Assembly: GCA_937876275.1 (NCBI GenBank)
Contig: CALFIA010000123.1
Coordinates: forward strand, 1 to 11,197
Length of the DNA stretch: 11,197 bases
Direction: 5' to 3'
Source: an uncultured Actinomycetes bacterium
Lineage (GTDB): Bacteria > Actinomycetota > Actinomycetes > S36-B12
A program made the position numbers and the translations under genes. Numbering within the stretch: position 1 is the first letter of the stretch; the number at the start of each line of letters is the position of its first letter. The notes under the pieces are model-generated. The model was given only the letters and a program-made list of their open reading frames with translations. It was not told the origin of the DNA and made no database searches. This document shows positions 1 to 6,138 of the stretch, in pieces.

Positions 1-270
1 GTCGGCGGAGAGCAGCACGCCCTTGGGATTGCCGGTCGATCCTGATGTCGGAAGCACGACTGCCGTGCGGTCGTCTTCAAGTGGCTCTCCGGGCGCGGTG
101 GCGTGCAGGAGAGAGTTCACGTAAGCATCCGAAATCGTGACGCTCACCACAGGTATAGGGGTGATGGCTGGGCCGGAGCCCTCGAGTGCCGCGCGCAGAG
201 GCCCGGCGAGTGCGTCGAGTCCGGCAGGCCCCGAGGGAACGGGGATGCGCACCAGCGGGTCAGTAGCCAT
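1..270 (-). CDS. menE: o-succinylbenzoate--CoA ligase MenE, N-terminal part (cut by window edge)
   Basis: MenE activates o-succinylbenzoate with ATP and CoA in menaquinone synthesis. Reading the minus strand from the ATG at 270-268 gives 90 residues to the window edge. They end in TSGSTGNPKGVLLSAD (residues 75-90), the phosphate-binding A3 motif of the AMP-forming acyl-CoA synthetase superfamily. About 75 residues before this motif fits the short N-terminus of actinobacterial MenE and is too short for most other members of the superfamily. The gene is divergent from menB, with 37 bp between the start codons, and lies in a men cluster, which decides MenE over another ligase. The C-terminal three quarters, including the A8 motif and catalytic lysine, are outside the window. 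No Shine-Dalgarno precedes the ATG; a TAGGCT box 7 bases upstream suggests a leaderless mRNA. Confidence 0.88.
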   Translation of the reverse strand, partial: MATDPLVRIPVPSGPAGLDALAGPLRAALEGSGPAITPIPVVSVTISDAYVNSLLHATAPGEPLEDDRTAVVLPTSGSTGNPKGVLLSAD

Positions 271-277
271 CTCGCCG

Positions 278-283
278 AGCCTA
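278..283 (-). promoter_or_regulatory. candidate -10 box for leaderless menE transcript
   Basis: On the minus strand this reads TAGGCT, matching the TANNNT -10 consensus of actinobacterial housekeeping promoters. It is followed by 7 bases (CGGCGAG) and then the menE ATG, so transcription would begin at or next to the A of the start codon. A 17-bp spacer would put the -35 at 301-306 (CTGCCG on the minus strand), which is a poor match to TTGACA. The box is seen in the sequence; its function is inferred from position. Confidence 0.5.
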
Positions 284-294
284 GGAGGTGACGG

Positions 295-300
295 TAACCT
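295..300 (+). promoter_or_regulatory. candidate -10 box for leaderless menB transcript
   Basis: TAACCT fits TANNNT and lies 7 bases (CGGCAGC) before the menB ATG at 308. It faces the menE box at 278-283 with 11 bp between them. An AGGAGGTGA stretch (283-291) also lies upstream, but 19 bases separate AGGAGG from the ATG, too far for a normal ribosome binding site, and it would not be in a leaderless mRNA. The match to a -35 at 272-277 is poor. Confidence 0.5.
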
Positions 301-307
301 CGGCAGC

Positions 308-1240
308 ATGGATACCCGTACTCGTTATGTGCTGCCGCCCGTAGCCCCTGAAGGCTCACCGGCACTGACCAACCCCGCGCATTCGTCGGCTACTCCTGCC
401 TGTGAGTGGCGTTCAGCCGGTGAGTACGGCGACATCCGCTACGAACTCTCCGCTGGTGATGCCGAGGGCATCGCGAAGATCACGATCTGCCGACCCGAGA
501 AGCGCAATGCCTTTCGCCCGCAGACCCTGTTCGAATTGCAGGATGCGCTGAACAAGGCTCGTGACGATGATTCCGTCGGCGTCATCATCCTCACCGGCGA
601 GGGCGATCTCGCCTTCTGCTCCGGCGGCGATCAGATGATCCGCGGAGATGATGGCTACATCGGCAATGACGAAGTGGCGCAGAAGGGCATTGGGCGACTG
701 AACGTCCTCGACCTTCAGATCCAGATTCGCCGCACCCCGAAGCCGGTCGTCGCGATGATCGCGGGCTACGCCGTCGGCGGTGGCCACGTGCTGCACGTCG
801 TGTGCGACCTGTCGATCGCCGCTGACAACGCGCGCTTCCAGCAGACCGGCCCCATGGTCGGATCCTTCGATGGCGGCTATGGCTCTGGCCTTCTTGCTCG
901 CACCATCGGCATGAAGCGCTCGCGCGAGATCTGGTACCTGTGCCGTCAGTACGGCGCCGAGCAGGCCTATGACTGGGGCCTGGTGAACTCGGTGGTGCCG
1001 ATCGAGGATCTCGAGATCGAGACTGTCGACTGGGCCAAGCGGATGCTCGAACTGTCGCCGATGGCACTGCGAATGCTCAAGGCCTCGCATAACGCTGCCG
1101 ACGACGGCCTTGCCGGCATCCAGCAGCTCGCCGGCGATGCCACGTTGCTGTTCTACATGTCTGAAGAGGCGCAGCACGGCCGCGATGCCTACAAGAACAA
1201 GCAGCGCCCCGACTTCAGTCAGTTCCCCAAGCGCCCATGA
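308..1240 (+). CDS. menB: 1,4-dihydroxy-2-naphthoyl-CoA synthase MenB (type I-like)
   Basis: MenB is a crotonase-fold enzyme that closes the second ring, converting o-succinylbenzoyl-CoA to DHNA-CoA. From the ATG at 308 the product is 310 residues. The substrate-binding CSGGDQ motif follows LAF in the first third, AGYAVGGGHVLH marks the oxyanion region, and QTGPMVGSFDGGYG (residues 179-192) carries the active site: Ser186 and Asp188 correspond to E. coli Ser161 and Asp163. Gly181 corresponds to E. coli Gly156, the hallmark of type I, bicarbonate-dependent MenB, where mycobacterial MenB has Asp. The C-terminus (ending QRPDFSQFPKRP) also closely follows the E. coli form. The N-terminus is about 20 residues longer than E. 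coli MenB and looks low in conservation. I chose ATG 308 over an in-frame ATG at 137 because the latter would overlap menE and because of the -10 box at 295-300. The stop overlaps the menC start (ATGA). Confidence 0.95.
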   Translation: MDTRTRYVLPPVAPEGSPALTNPAHSSATPACEWRSAGEYGDIRYELSAGDAEGIAKITICRPEKRNAFRPQTLFELQDALNKARDDDSVGVIILTGEGDLAFCSGGDQMIRGDDGYIGNDEVAQKGIGRLNVLDLQIQIRRTPKPVVAMIAGYAVGGGHVLHVVCDLSIAADNARFQQTGPMVGSFDGGYGSGLLARTIGMKRSREIWYLCRQYGAEQAYDWGLVNSVVPIEDLEIETVDWAKRMLELSPMALRMLKASHNAADDGLAGIQQLAGDATLLFYMSEEAQHGRDAYKNKQRPDFSQFPKRP

Positions 1241-2253
1241 CCGATCGGCACCTGCAGCGGCTTCTCGATGCTGCCGTGCCTTTCGCATTGCCCCTGCGCC
1301 GCACGTTCCGCGATGTCGACGTCCGAGAGGGCATGCTCATCGAAGGTCCGGCCGGGTGGGGTGAGTTCGCGCCCTTTGCCGATTACTCGCCGATAGCGGC
1401 ATCGCGCTGGCTTGCATCGGCAATCGAGGCTGCCTTCGAAGGGTGGCCTGCGCCGGTGCGCGAGACGGTCGACATCAACGCGATCATTCCGGCGATTACG
1501 ACCGAGCAGGCCGAAGTGCTGGCACGTGAGGCCGCTGCTCGCGGATGCCGCACGATCAAGATCAAGGTGGGTGGCTCGCCCGATCTCGATATCGCGCGCA
1601 TCGCCATGGTGCGCGATGTGCTCGACGAAACCTTCGGTGCAGGTGTCGGACGTATCCGCCTTGACGCGAATGCGCAATGGAGCCTTGACGAGGCAATCGC
1701 AATGCTCGAACGCTGCGCGCGTTACGGCCTCGAGTATGCCGAGCAGCCGTGTGCCGAACTTGCTGATCTGGCGGTCGTGCGTCGCGAGACCGGAGTACCC
1801 ATTGCTGTCGATGAGGGAATACGCACGGCCGAAGATCCTCATTCCCTTCGTCTCGCTGACGTCGCCGATATCGCGATCATCAAGCCCGCCACCCTCGGTG
1901 GAGTGCGGGCGTCCTTGGATCTCATCGCGGCTCTTGGCATGCCGATCGTCGTCAGCGGAGCGATGGATTCCTCGGTCGGACTCGGCACCGCCCTTGCGCT
2001 GGCGGGCGCAGTGCCTGACCTTCCATTCGCCTCAGGCCTGGGCACGGGTGCACTCCTCGCGGATGATCTGGTGGATAGTCCCGTCGTACCGACAGATGGA
2101 GACATCTTCGTCAGGCGCATCCAGCCCGAGGCAGGTGCGCTTGCGCGCGCCCGCGCGCGCGTTGCCGATGACACTCAGTGGCGTGAGCGCCTTTCCGCTG
2201 CCTGGGAGGCGGGTGCGACCGATCGCATGCGCGATGCCCTCGGCATAGGCTGA
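1237..2253 (+). CDS. menC: o-succinylbenzoate synthase MenC
   Basis: MenC dehydrates SHCHC to o-succinylbenzoate. It is a 338-residue member of the enolase superfamily: an N-terminal capping domain with the GWGEFAPF segment (residues 40-47), then a TIM-like barrel. The catalytic set is visible in order: Lys108-x-Lys110 (KIKVGG), metal ligands Asp143 (RLDANAQW), Glu169 (EYAEQPC) and Asp192 (AVDEG), and the second catalytic Lys216 (IIKPA). Sequence style and length match the actinobacterial OSBS subgroup. The ATG overlaps the menB stop codon (ATGA at 1237-1240), so translation is probably coupled to menB; no separate Shine-Dalgarno or -10 box is seen. Its stop lies four bases before menD. Related muconate-cycloisomerase or dipeptide-epimerase activities share these residues, but the men context makes MenC by far the best reading. 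Confidence 0.95.
   Translation: MTDRHLQRLLDAAVPFALPLRRTFRDVDVREGMLIEGPAGWGEFAPFADYSPIAASRWLASAIEAAFEGWPAPVRETVDINAIIPAITTEQAEVLAREAAARGCRTIKIKVGGSPDLDIARIAMVRDVLDETFGAGVGRIRLDANAQWSLDEAIAMLERCARYGLEYAEQPCAELADLAVVRRETGVPIAVDEGIRTAEDPHSLRLADVADIAIIKPATLGGVRASLDLIAALGMPIVVSGAMDSSVGLGTALALAGAVPDLPFASGLGTGALLADDLVDSPVVPTDGDIFVRRIQPEAGALARARARVADDTQWRERLSAAWEAGATDRMRDALGIG
2143..2161. repeat. short alternating GC tract inside menC
   Basis: Two alternating G/C runs (8 and 10 bases) interrupted by one CC step lie in the menC 3' region, where they encode part of an Ala-Arg repeat (LARARARV). The tract is nearly self-complementary and could form a hairpin or Z-DNA, but it is explained by codon choice for Ala/Arg in a high-GC genome. 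No function is claimed. Confidence 0.4.
2246..2251 (+). promoter_or_regulatory. candidate internal -10 box for menD
   Basis: TAGGCT, identical to the menE box, sits 6 bases (GAGACC) before the menD GTG start and overlaps the end of menC (stop TGA at 2251-2253). It fits the leaderless pattern seen at the other men starts and could give menD its own transcript. It also contains AGG, which could act as a weak ribosome binding site in a menB-menC-menD mRNA, so the interpretation is uncertain. Confidence 0.35.
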
Positions 2254-2257
2254 GACC

Positions 2258-4009
2258 GTGAATCCGTCGACCGCTCAGGCGCGCGTCATCATCGATGAGC
2301 TACTGCGCTGTGGGGTCTCTGATCTCGTGCTGGCACCCGGCTCCCGTTCGGCAGCCCTTGCCATCGCGGCAGCGGAGGCTGAGGCTCGGATGGAAATTCG
2401 ACTTCATGTGCGCATTGATGAGCGCTCCGCTGCCTATCTCGCTGTCGGTCTTGCGAAGATCACCGGTGTTCCTGCAGCTGTCATCACGACCTCGGGCACC
2501 GCAGCAGTAAACCTTCACCCTGCCGTCGTGGAAGCTGATCTCTCCGGCATTCCGATGCTGCTCTTGACCGCAGACCGTCCGCCCGAGCTACGTGATGTCG
2601 GTGCGAATCAGACCATCAGGCAACCGGGCGTCTTCGGTGAGCATGCGCGTGCGGCGATCGACATGTCGGTCGCGCGCGAGGCTGTGGGTCAGGTTCGTTA
2701 CTGGCGGTCGACCATCGCGCGCGCAGTCGCCCTCTCGACCGACGCAGTTCGTCCGGGGCCGGTGCACGTGAATATCCCGTTCGCCGAACCCCTCGTTGCT
2801 GATGCTGACGACCTCGACTGGATCGAGTCATTGGATGGCCGCGATGACGGACGCCCCTGGACAGCCGATGCTCGCCTGATCGCCGGCATGAGCACTCCGC
2901 TCGACGACATTCTCGAGTCGCTGATCGAAGGTGCCGAGATTCCACCGCGAGGACTCATCATCGTTGGTGACCACGACGGTGATGACGCCGTCGAACTCAT
3001 TGATGATCTCGCCGATACCGCTGGCTGGCCGATCATCGGCGAGCCCACCGCAAATGTTGCCGGCTGCGACACCGTGCTCGCGCACGGCGCATTGCTGCTC
3101 GCCGACTCTGCGTTCTGCGATGAGCATGTTCCCGACATCGTTATCACCGTCGGACGCGTAGGGCTCAGCCGCGGGCTGCTCCGCATGATCGCGCGCACTC
3201 CGTTGCATATCGCGGTCGATCAACATCCGTCATGGAGCGATCCGATGCGCAGCGCTGATCTTGTCGTGACGTCGGTTCCGCTTCCGCCCGAAGACATGGA
3301 GATCGACGAGAGTTGGCTTTCCGAATGGCAGCGTGCGGATGTTCTCGCTGCGGCAGCAGTCGAGACTGCACTCGCCGGTGACGGCGAAGTCCTGACCGGG
3401 GCTCATATCGCGCGCATCATCGCTCCGATGGTTCCCGACGGCGGCATGCTCTTCAGCGGGCCGTCATTGCCGATTCGCCATCTGCTTAATTTCGCCTCGA
3501 CCTCCGTGCGTGATGCCATCGTGCTCGCAAATCGCGGTACGTCAGGCATCGACGGTGCTATTTCATCTGCTTGGGGTGCTGCTCGCGCATTGCAAGACAA
3601 CGGCGGCTCTGCTGCCATCGCCTTTGTCGGCGATCTCACATTCCTCTACGACAGCAATGCCCTGTCGGTCCCGCAATCCGAAGACCGACCTGACCTTGTC
3701 TACGTCGTGGCCGATAACAGCGGTGGCGGCATCTTCTCTTCATTGGAGCAAGGTGAGGAACGCTTCGCGCGAGTATTCGAGAGAGTGTTCGGCACGGCTT
3801 CGGAAACCGACATCGCTGCACTCGCTGCCTCGTATGGCGCGGAATCCGTGCGAGTTACCACTGCCGATGAACTTCGCTTGCATGTGGAAAGTGCTCTCGA
3901 GGCCGGTGGGGTGCACGTGGTCGTGGCAACTACCTGTGATCGTGAGCGCGAGTCGCGCATGTTGCGCAATGTGCAGCAGGCGATTGGCGAGGCACTCGCC
4001 TCGGCTTAG
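2258..4009 (+). CDS. menD: SEPHCHC synthase MenD (ThDP-dependent)
   Basis: MenD condenses isochorismate with 2-oxoglutarate, using thiamine diphosphate and Mg2+, in the first committed step of menaquinone synthesis. The product is 583 residues, somewhat longer than E. coli MenD. The N-terminal PYR domain has APGSRSAALA (residues 26-35) and RIDERSAAY with Glu55, the conserved glutamate that activates ThDP. ITTSGTAAVNLHPAVVEA and LTADRPPELRDVGANQTI are typical MenD segments. The C-terminal PP domain shows GDLTFLYDSN with Asp459 and Asn467 as Mg2+/diphosphate ligands, followed by ADNSGGGIFSSLEQ. SGPSLPIRHLLNF marks the substrate side. The start is GTG at 2258, four bases after menC. The stop codon TAG (4007-4009) overlaps the TAA of the convergent menF, leaving no intergenic terminator. 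Confidence 0.95.
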   Translation: MNPSTAQARVIIDELLRCGVSDLVLAPGSRSAALAIAAAEAEARMEIRLHVRIDERSAAYLAVGLAKITGVPAAVITTSGTAAVNLHPAVVEADLSGIPMLLLTADRPPELRDVGANQTIRQPGVFGEHARAAIDMSVAREAVGQVRYWRSTIARAVALSTDAVRPGPVHVNIPFAEPLVADADDLDWIESLDGRDDGRPWTADARLIAGMSTPLDDILESLIEGAEIPPRGLIIVGDHDGDDAVELIDDLADTAGWPIIGEPTANVAGCDTVLAHGALLLADSAFCDEHVPDIVITVGRVGLSRGLLRMIARTPLHIAVDQHPSWSDPMRSADLVVTSVPLPPEDMEIDESWLSEWQRADVLAAAAVETALAGDGEVLTGAHIARIIAPMVPDGGMLFSGPSLPIRHLLNFASTSVRDAIVLANRGTSGIDGAISSAWGAARALQDNGGSAAIAFVGDLTFLYDSNALSVPQSEDRPDLVYVVADNSGGGIFSSLEQGEERFARVFERVFGTASETDIAALAASYGAESVRVTTADELRLHVESALEAGGVHVVVATTCDRERESRMLRNVQQAIGEALASA

Positions 4010-5283
4010 TCTCCGAGGGCAGTGCGAATCGGAATCAGCTTCGCGTCGGCCTCTGCCCACTCCATTGCGGGGTTTGAGCCTGCGACGACTCCGCAACCGG
4101 CGAATGCTCGCACGCGCTTGTTGGTGGCATCGATCTCGGCGCAGCGCAGGGCGATACCGAACTCGCCATCGCCTCGCGAATCAAACCAGCCGACAGGGCC
4201 CGCATAGCGTCCGCGATCCATTCCTTCGATATCGCGAATCAAGTCGAACGCACGCTCGGTCGGAGTGCCGCACACGGCTGCAGTCGGATGCAGTGATGCG
4301 GCCAGTGCGAGCACTGATGCCCCGTCAGCGAGTCGGCCGGTGACATCGGTGGCGAGGTGCTGCACATTCGCGAGCGGAAGCACGTGTGGTGTTGCAGGCA
4401 CGTCGAGATCGGTGCAGTGTGCGGCCAGTGCGCGCGCGACCGAATTGACTGCGTACTCGTGCTCCTCGAGATCCTTATCGCTGTCGAGCAGTGCGTTCGC
4501 GCGCGACGCGTCACGACGCTCATCGCCGAGTTTGCTGACTGTGCCGGCAAGAACGCGACTGGTCACGAGATCTCCGGTGCGGCGCACGAGAAGTTCGGGA
4601 GTGGCACCGATCAGATCGTCGACGCAAAATGTCCAGGTGGAGGGATATGCGGCCGCGAGGTTCACGAGCAGGTAACGCGGATCAAGCTCACCTTCGATGT
4701 CGGCGACGATGTCGCGTGCCAGAACGACTTTGTCGATCTCTCCGCCGTTGATCCGCGTGATGGCATCGGCGATCGAGGCTTCCCAGTCGGCGCGCTCGCG
4801 GCTACCGCGCGACCAGGTCACCGAGGTGGGAGCCTCCGGAAGCGCGGTCACGGGGGAGATCTCGGCCGGGTCGGCAGTGCCGATGCCGATGGTGGTGATC
4901 CACGACTGACCGCCGCGGCGGCCGAGTACGACCTTGGGCACGATCACGACCGACATATCGCGCTCGGGATCAAAGGCGAAAGAGCCGAAGGCCACTGCGC
5001 CGGTTCCGGGAACTGAGACGGTGTCATCGATCACGGCGCTCGCGCACAATTGATTCCACCAGCGCTGGGTGCGGCTGAAGCGCTCGCGGCCGCGCACTTC
5101 CAGGCGAGCGGCTACTCCCCAGCCGACAATGCCGTCGCCGTTACGCACCCAGGCCACGGGGGAGTCGCGGGGAATTCGCCGCAAGAGGTCGCCGGCATCG
5201 GCGATGGGCCGAGTGCTGACGCGAAGGACGCTGCTGGTGCCGGCTGCCTCCGTGGGGCCTGGCACGCGGTCGGATCCTTGCAT
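4006..5283 (-). CDS. menF: isochorismate synthase MenF
   Basis: This chorismate-binding family enzyme isomerises chorismate to isochorismate, feeding MenD. With the ATG at 5283-5281 it is 425 residues; a GTG two codons earlier (5289) would give 427. Numbered from that GTG, Lys187 in EIDKVVLARD is the general-base lysine of EntC/MenF enzymes. GATPELLV (228-235), LAGT (247-250), DLEEHEYAV (273-281), LHPTAAVCGTPTERA (333-347) and RYAGPVGWFD (361-370) are the conserved Mg2+ and substrate segments, with Glu410 and Glu413 near the C-terminus. Anthranilate, PABA and salicylate synthases share the fold; the men setting favours MenF. I prefer ATG 5283 because a TACGCT box lies exactly 6 bases upstream of it. 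The gene is convergent with menD (overlapping stops) and divergent from menG (35 bp between starts). Confidence 0.9.
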   Translation of the reverse strand: MQGSDRVPGPTEAAGTSSVLRVSTRPIADAGDLLRRIPRDSPVAWVRNGDGIVGWGVAARLEVRGRERFSRTQRWWNQLCASAVIDDTVSVPGTGAVAFGSFAFDPERDMSVVIVPKVVLGRRGGQSWITTIGIGTADPAEISPVTALPEAPTSVTWSRGSRERADWEASIADAITRINGGEIDKVVLARDIVADIEGELDPRYLLVNLAAAYPSTWTFCVDDLIGATPELLVRRTGDLVTSRVLAGTVSKLGDERRDASRANALLDSDKDLEEHEYAVNSVARALAAHCTDLDVPATPHVLPLANVQHLATDVTGRLADGASVLALAASLHPTAAVCGTPTERAFDLIRDIEGMDRGRYAGPVGWFDSRGDGEFGIALRCAEIDATNKRVRAFAGCGVVAGSNPAMEWAEADAKLIPIRTALGD

Positions 5284-5289
5284 CTGCAC

Positions 5290-5295
5290 AGCGTA
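5290..5295 (-). promoter_or_regulatory. candidate -10 box for leaderless menF transcript
   Basis: On the minus strand this reads TACGCT (TANNNT), followed by six bases (GTGCAG) and the ATG at 5283. This spacing places the transcription start on the ATG and decides the menF start in favour of 5283 over the GTG at 5289. There is no Shine-Dalgarno upstream of either start. Confidence 0.5.
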
Positions 5296-5306
5296 TGGGC
5301 TCTTGC

Positions 5307-5312
5307 TAAGTT
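5307..5312 (+). promoter_or_regulatory. candidate -10 box for leaderless menG transcript
   Basis: TAAGTT (TANNNT) lies six bases (CAGCAG) before the menG ATG at 5319, with no Shine-Dalgarno in between. It faces the menF box at 5290-5295 across 11 bp, the same spacing as in the menE/menB pair. The -35 position for a 17-bp spacer (5284-5289, CTGCAC) is weak and falls in the menF start-proximal bases. Confidence 0.5.
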
Positions 5313-5318
5313 CAGCAG

Positions 5319-6014
5319 ATGCGAGCGGATCTCACCAAGGAGCCAGTAGACGTCGCGGCCATGTTCGATGGGGTGGCCAAGCGTTACGACATCACCAATG
5401 ACGTGCTCGCCGCAGGGCAGACCCGCCAATGGCGCAAGGCCGTCGTGGCCGCCGTGGATCCCAAGCCTGGCGAGCGAATCCTCGACCTCGCCGCCGGGAC
5501 CGGCACCTCTAGTGAGCCCTTCGCCCGGGCCGGAGCCTTCGTCGTGCCCACCGATTTCAGCCTCGGAATGCTCAATGTGGGCCGTCAGCGCCAGCCGGGC
5601 CTGCCCTTTGTGGCCGGCGACGGCCTGCACCTGCCTTTTAAGGACGCCTCCTTCGACGCGGCCACGATCTCCTTCGGCCTGCGCAACCTGGCCGATCGCC
5701 ATGCCGGCCTGGAAGAACTGCGTCGGGTCGTACGGCCAGGGGGCCGACTCGTGGTCTGCGAGTTCTCGCACCCGACCTGGGCGCCACTGCGCACGGTCTA
5801 CACCGAGTACCTGATGAAGGCCCTTCCCCCGGTGGCGCGCGCCGTAGCCACCAACCCGGAGGCCTACGTCTACCTGGCCGAATCGATCCGTGCCTGGCCC
5901 GATCAGCGCGAACTTGCGGGCGATCTCAGCGCAGCGGGATGGGTGCGCGTTCAGTGGCGTGATCTGACCGGCGGAATCGTTGCGATTCATAGGGGTTTCG
6001 CCCCTAAGGCATAG
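5319..6014 (+). CDS. menG: demethylmenaquinone methyltransferase MenG (UbiE family)
   Basis: MenG transfers a methyl group from S-adenosylmethionine to demethylmenaquinone, the last step of menaquinone synthesis, probably at the inner face of the membrane. The 231-residue product has the family opening MFDGVAKRYDITNDVL (residues 15-30), SAM motif I ILDLAAGTGTSS (54-65), the post-motif region DASFDAATISFGLRNLAD (109-126), VVRPGGRLVVCEFSHP (137-152) and the UbiE/MenG signature YVYLAESIRAWPDQ (183-196). A UbiE acting on ubiquinone is unlikely in a men cluster of an actinobacterium. It is divergent from menF and starts at ATG 5319 behind a -10 box with no Shine-Dalgarno. It ends 124 bp before nuoA, in the same direction, so read-through into the nuo operon is possible. 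Its last codons form a GC-rich hairpin. Confidence 0.94.
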   Translation: MRADLTKEPVDVAAMFDGVAKRYDITNDVLAAGQTRQWRKAVVAAVDPKPGERILDLAAGTGTSSEPFARAGAFVVPTDFSLGMLNVGRQRQPGLPFVAGDGLHLPFKDASFDAATISFGLRNLADRHAGLEELRRVVRPGGRLVVCEFSHPTWAPLRTVYTEYLMKALPPVARAVATNPEAYVYLAESIRAWPDQRELAGDLSAAGWVRVQWRDLTGGIVAIHRGFAPKA

Positions 6015-6022
6015 GGGTACCC
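5991..6022 (+). terminator. overlapping alternative hairpins at the menG 3' end
   Basis: AGGGG (5991-5995), CCCCT (6001-6005), AGGGG (6013-6017) and the palindrome GGGTACCC (6015-6022) lie in a row over the last menG codons and its stop. CCCCT can pair with either flanking AGGGG, with a 5-base or a 7-base loop, and the last AGGGG can instead fold on the downstream ACCC. No T tract follows, so this is not a classical intrinsic terminator. It could be an mRNA 3' end structure, a pause site or coincidence. Confidence 0.3.
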
Positions 6023-6138
6023 GCCTGTGAAAGTACGTGCCGTGAGGGCACTATGCTTACGTCGGTCGTGAAGCCTTTCACAATTGCGCAAGCGCTGAAA
6101 CGATCATCCACATTGATCGATGAGGAGTTGCGGGAGCG
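6015..6138 (+). promoter_or_regulatory. menG-nuoA intergenic region with nuo promoter candidate
   Basis: This 124-bp gap carries a good -10-like hexamer TATGCT at 6052-6057, with no convincing -35 at the expected distance. A start near 6064 would give nuoA a 5' leader of about 75 bases. The gap also contains an exact 8-bp inverted repeat, TGTGAAAG (6026-6033) and CTTTCACA (6075-6082), flanking that hexamer. There is a small hairpin GTGCC/GGCAC (6037-6041 with 6047-6051) and palindromes CAATTG, TTGCGCAA and AGCGCT between 6081 and 6096. The nuoA Shine-Dalgarno is AGGAG at 6123-6127. This is the only gap in the window large enough for a conventional regulated promoter. Confidence 0.5.

Noticed and set aside
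137..307. In-frame upstream ATG extending menB by 57 residues
   Set aside because: It would overlap the start of menE by 134 bases, adds Pro/Ser/Ala-rich sequence unlike any MenB, and ignores the -10 box just before ATG 308.
413..1288. 291-residue open frame antisense to menB
   Set aside because: A codon-bias shadow of menB. No start signal and no recognisable protein features, whereas menB is unambiguous.
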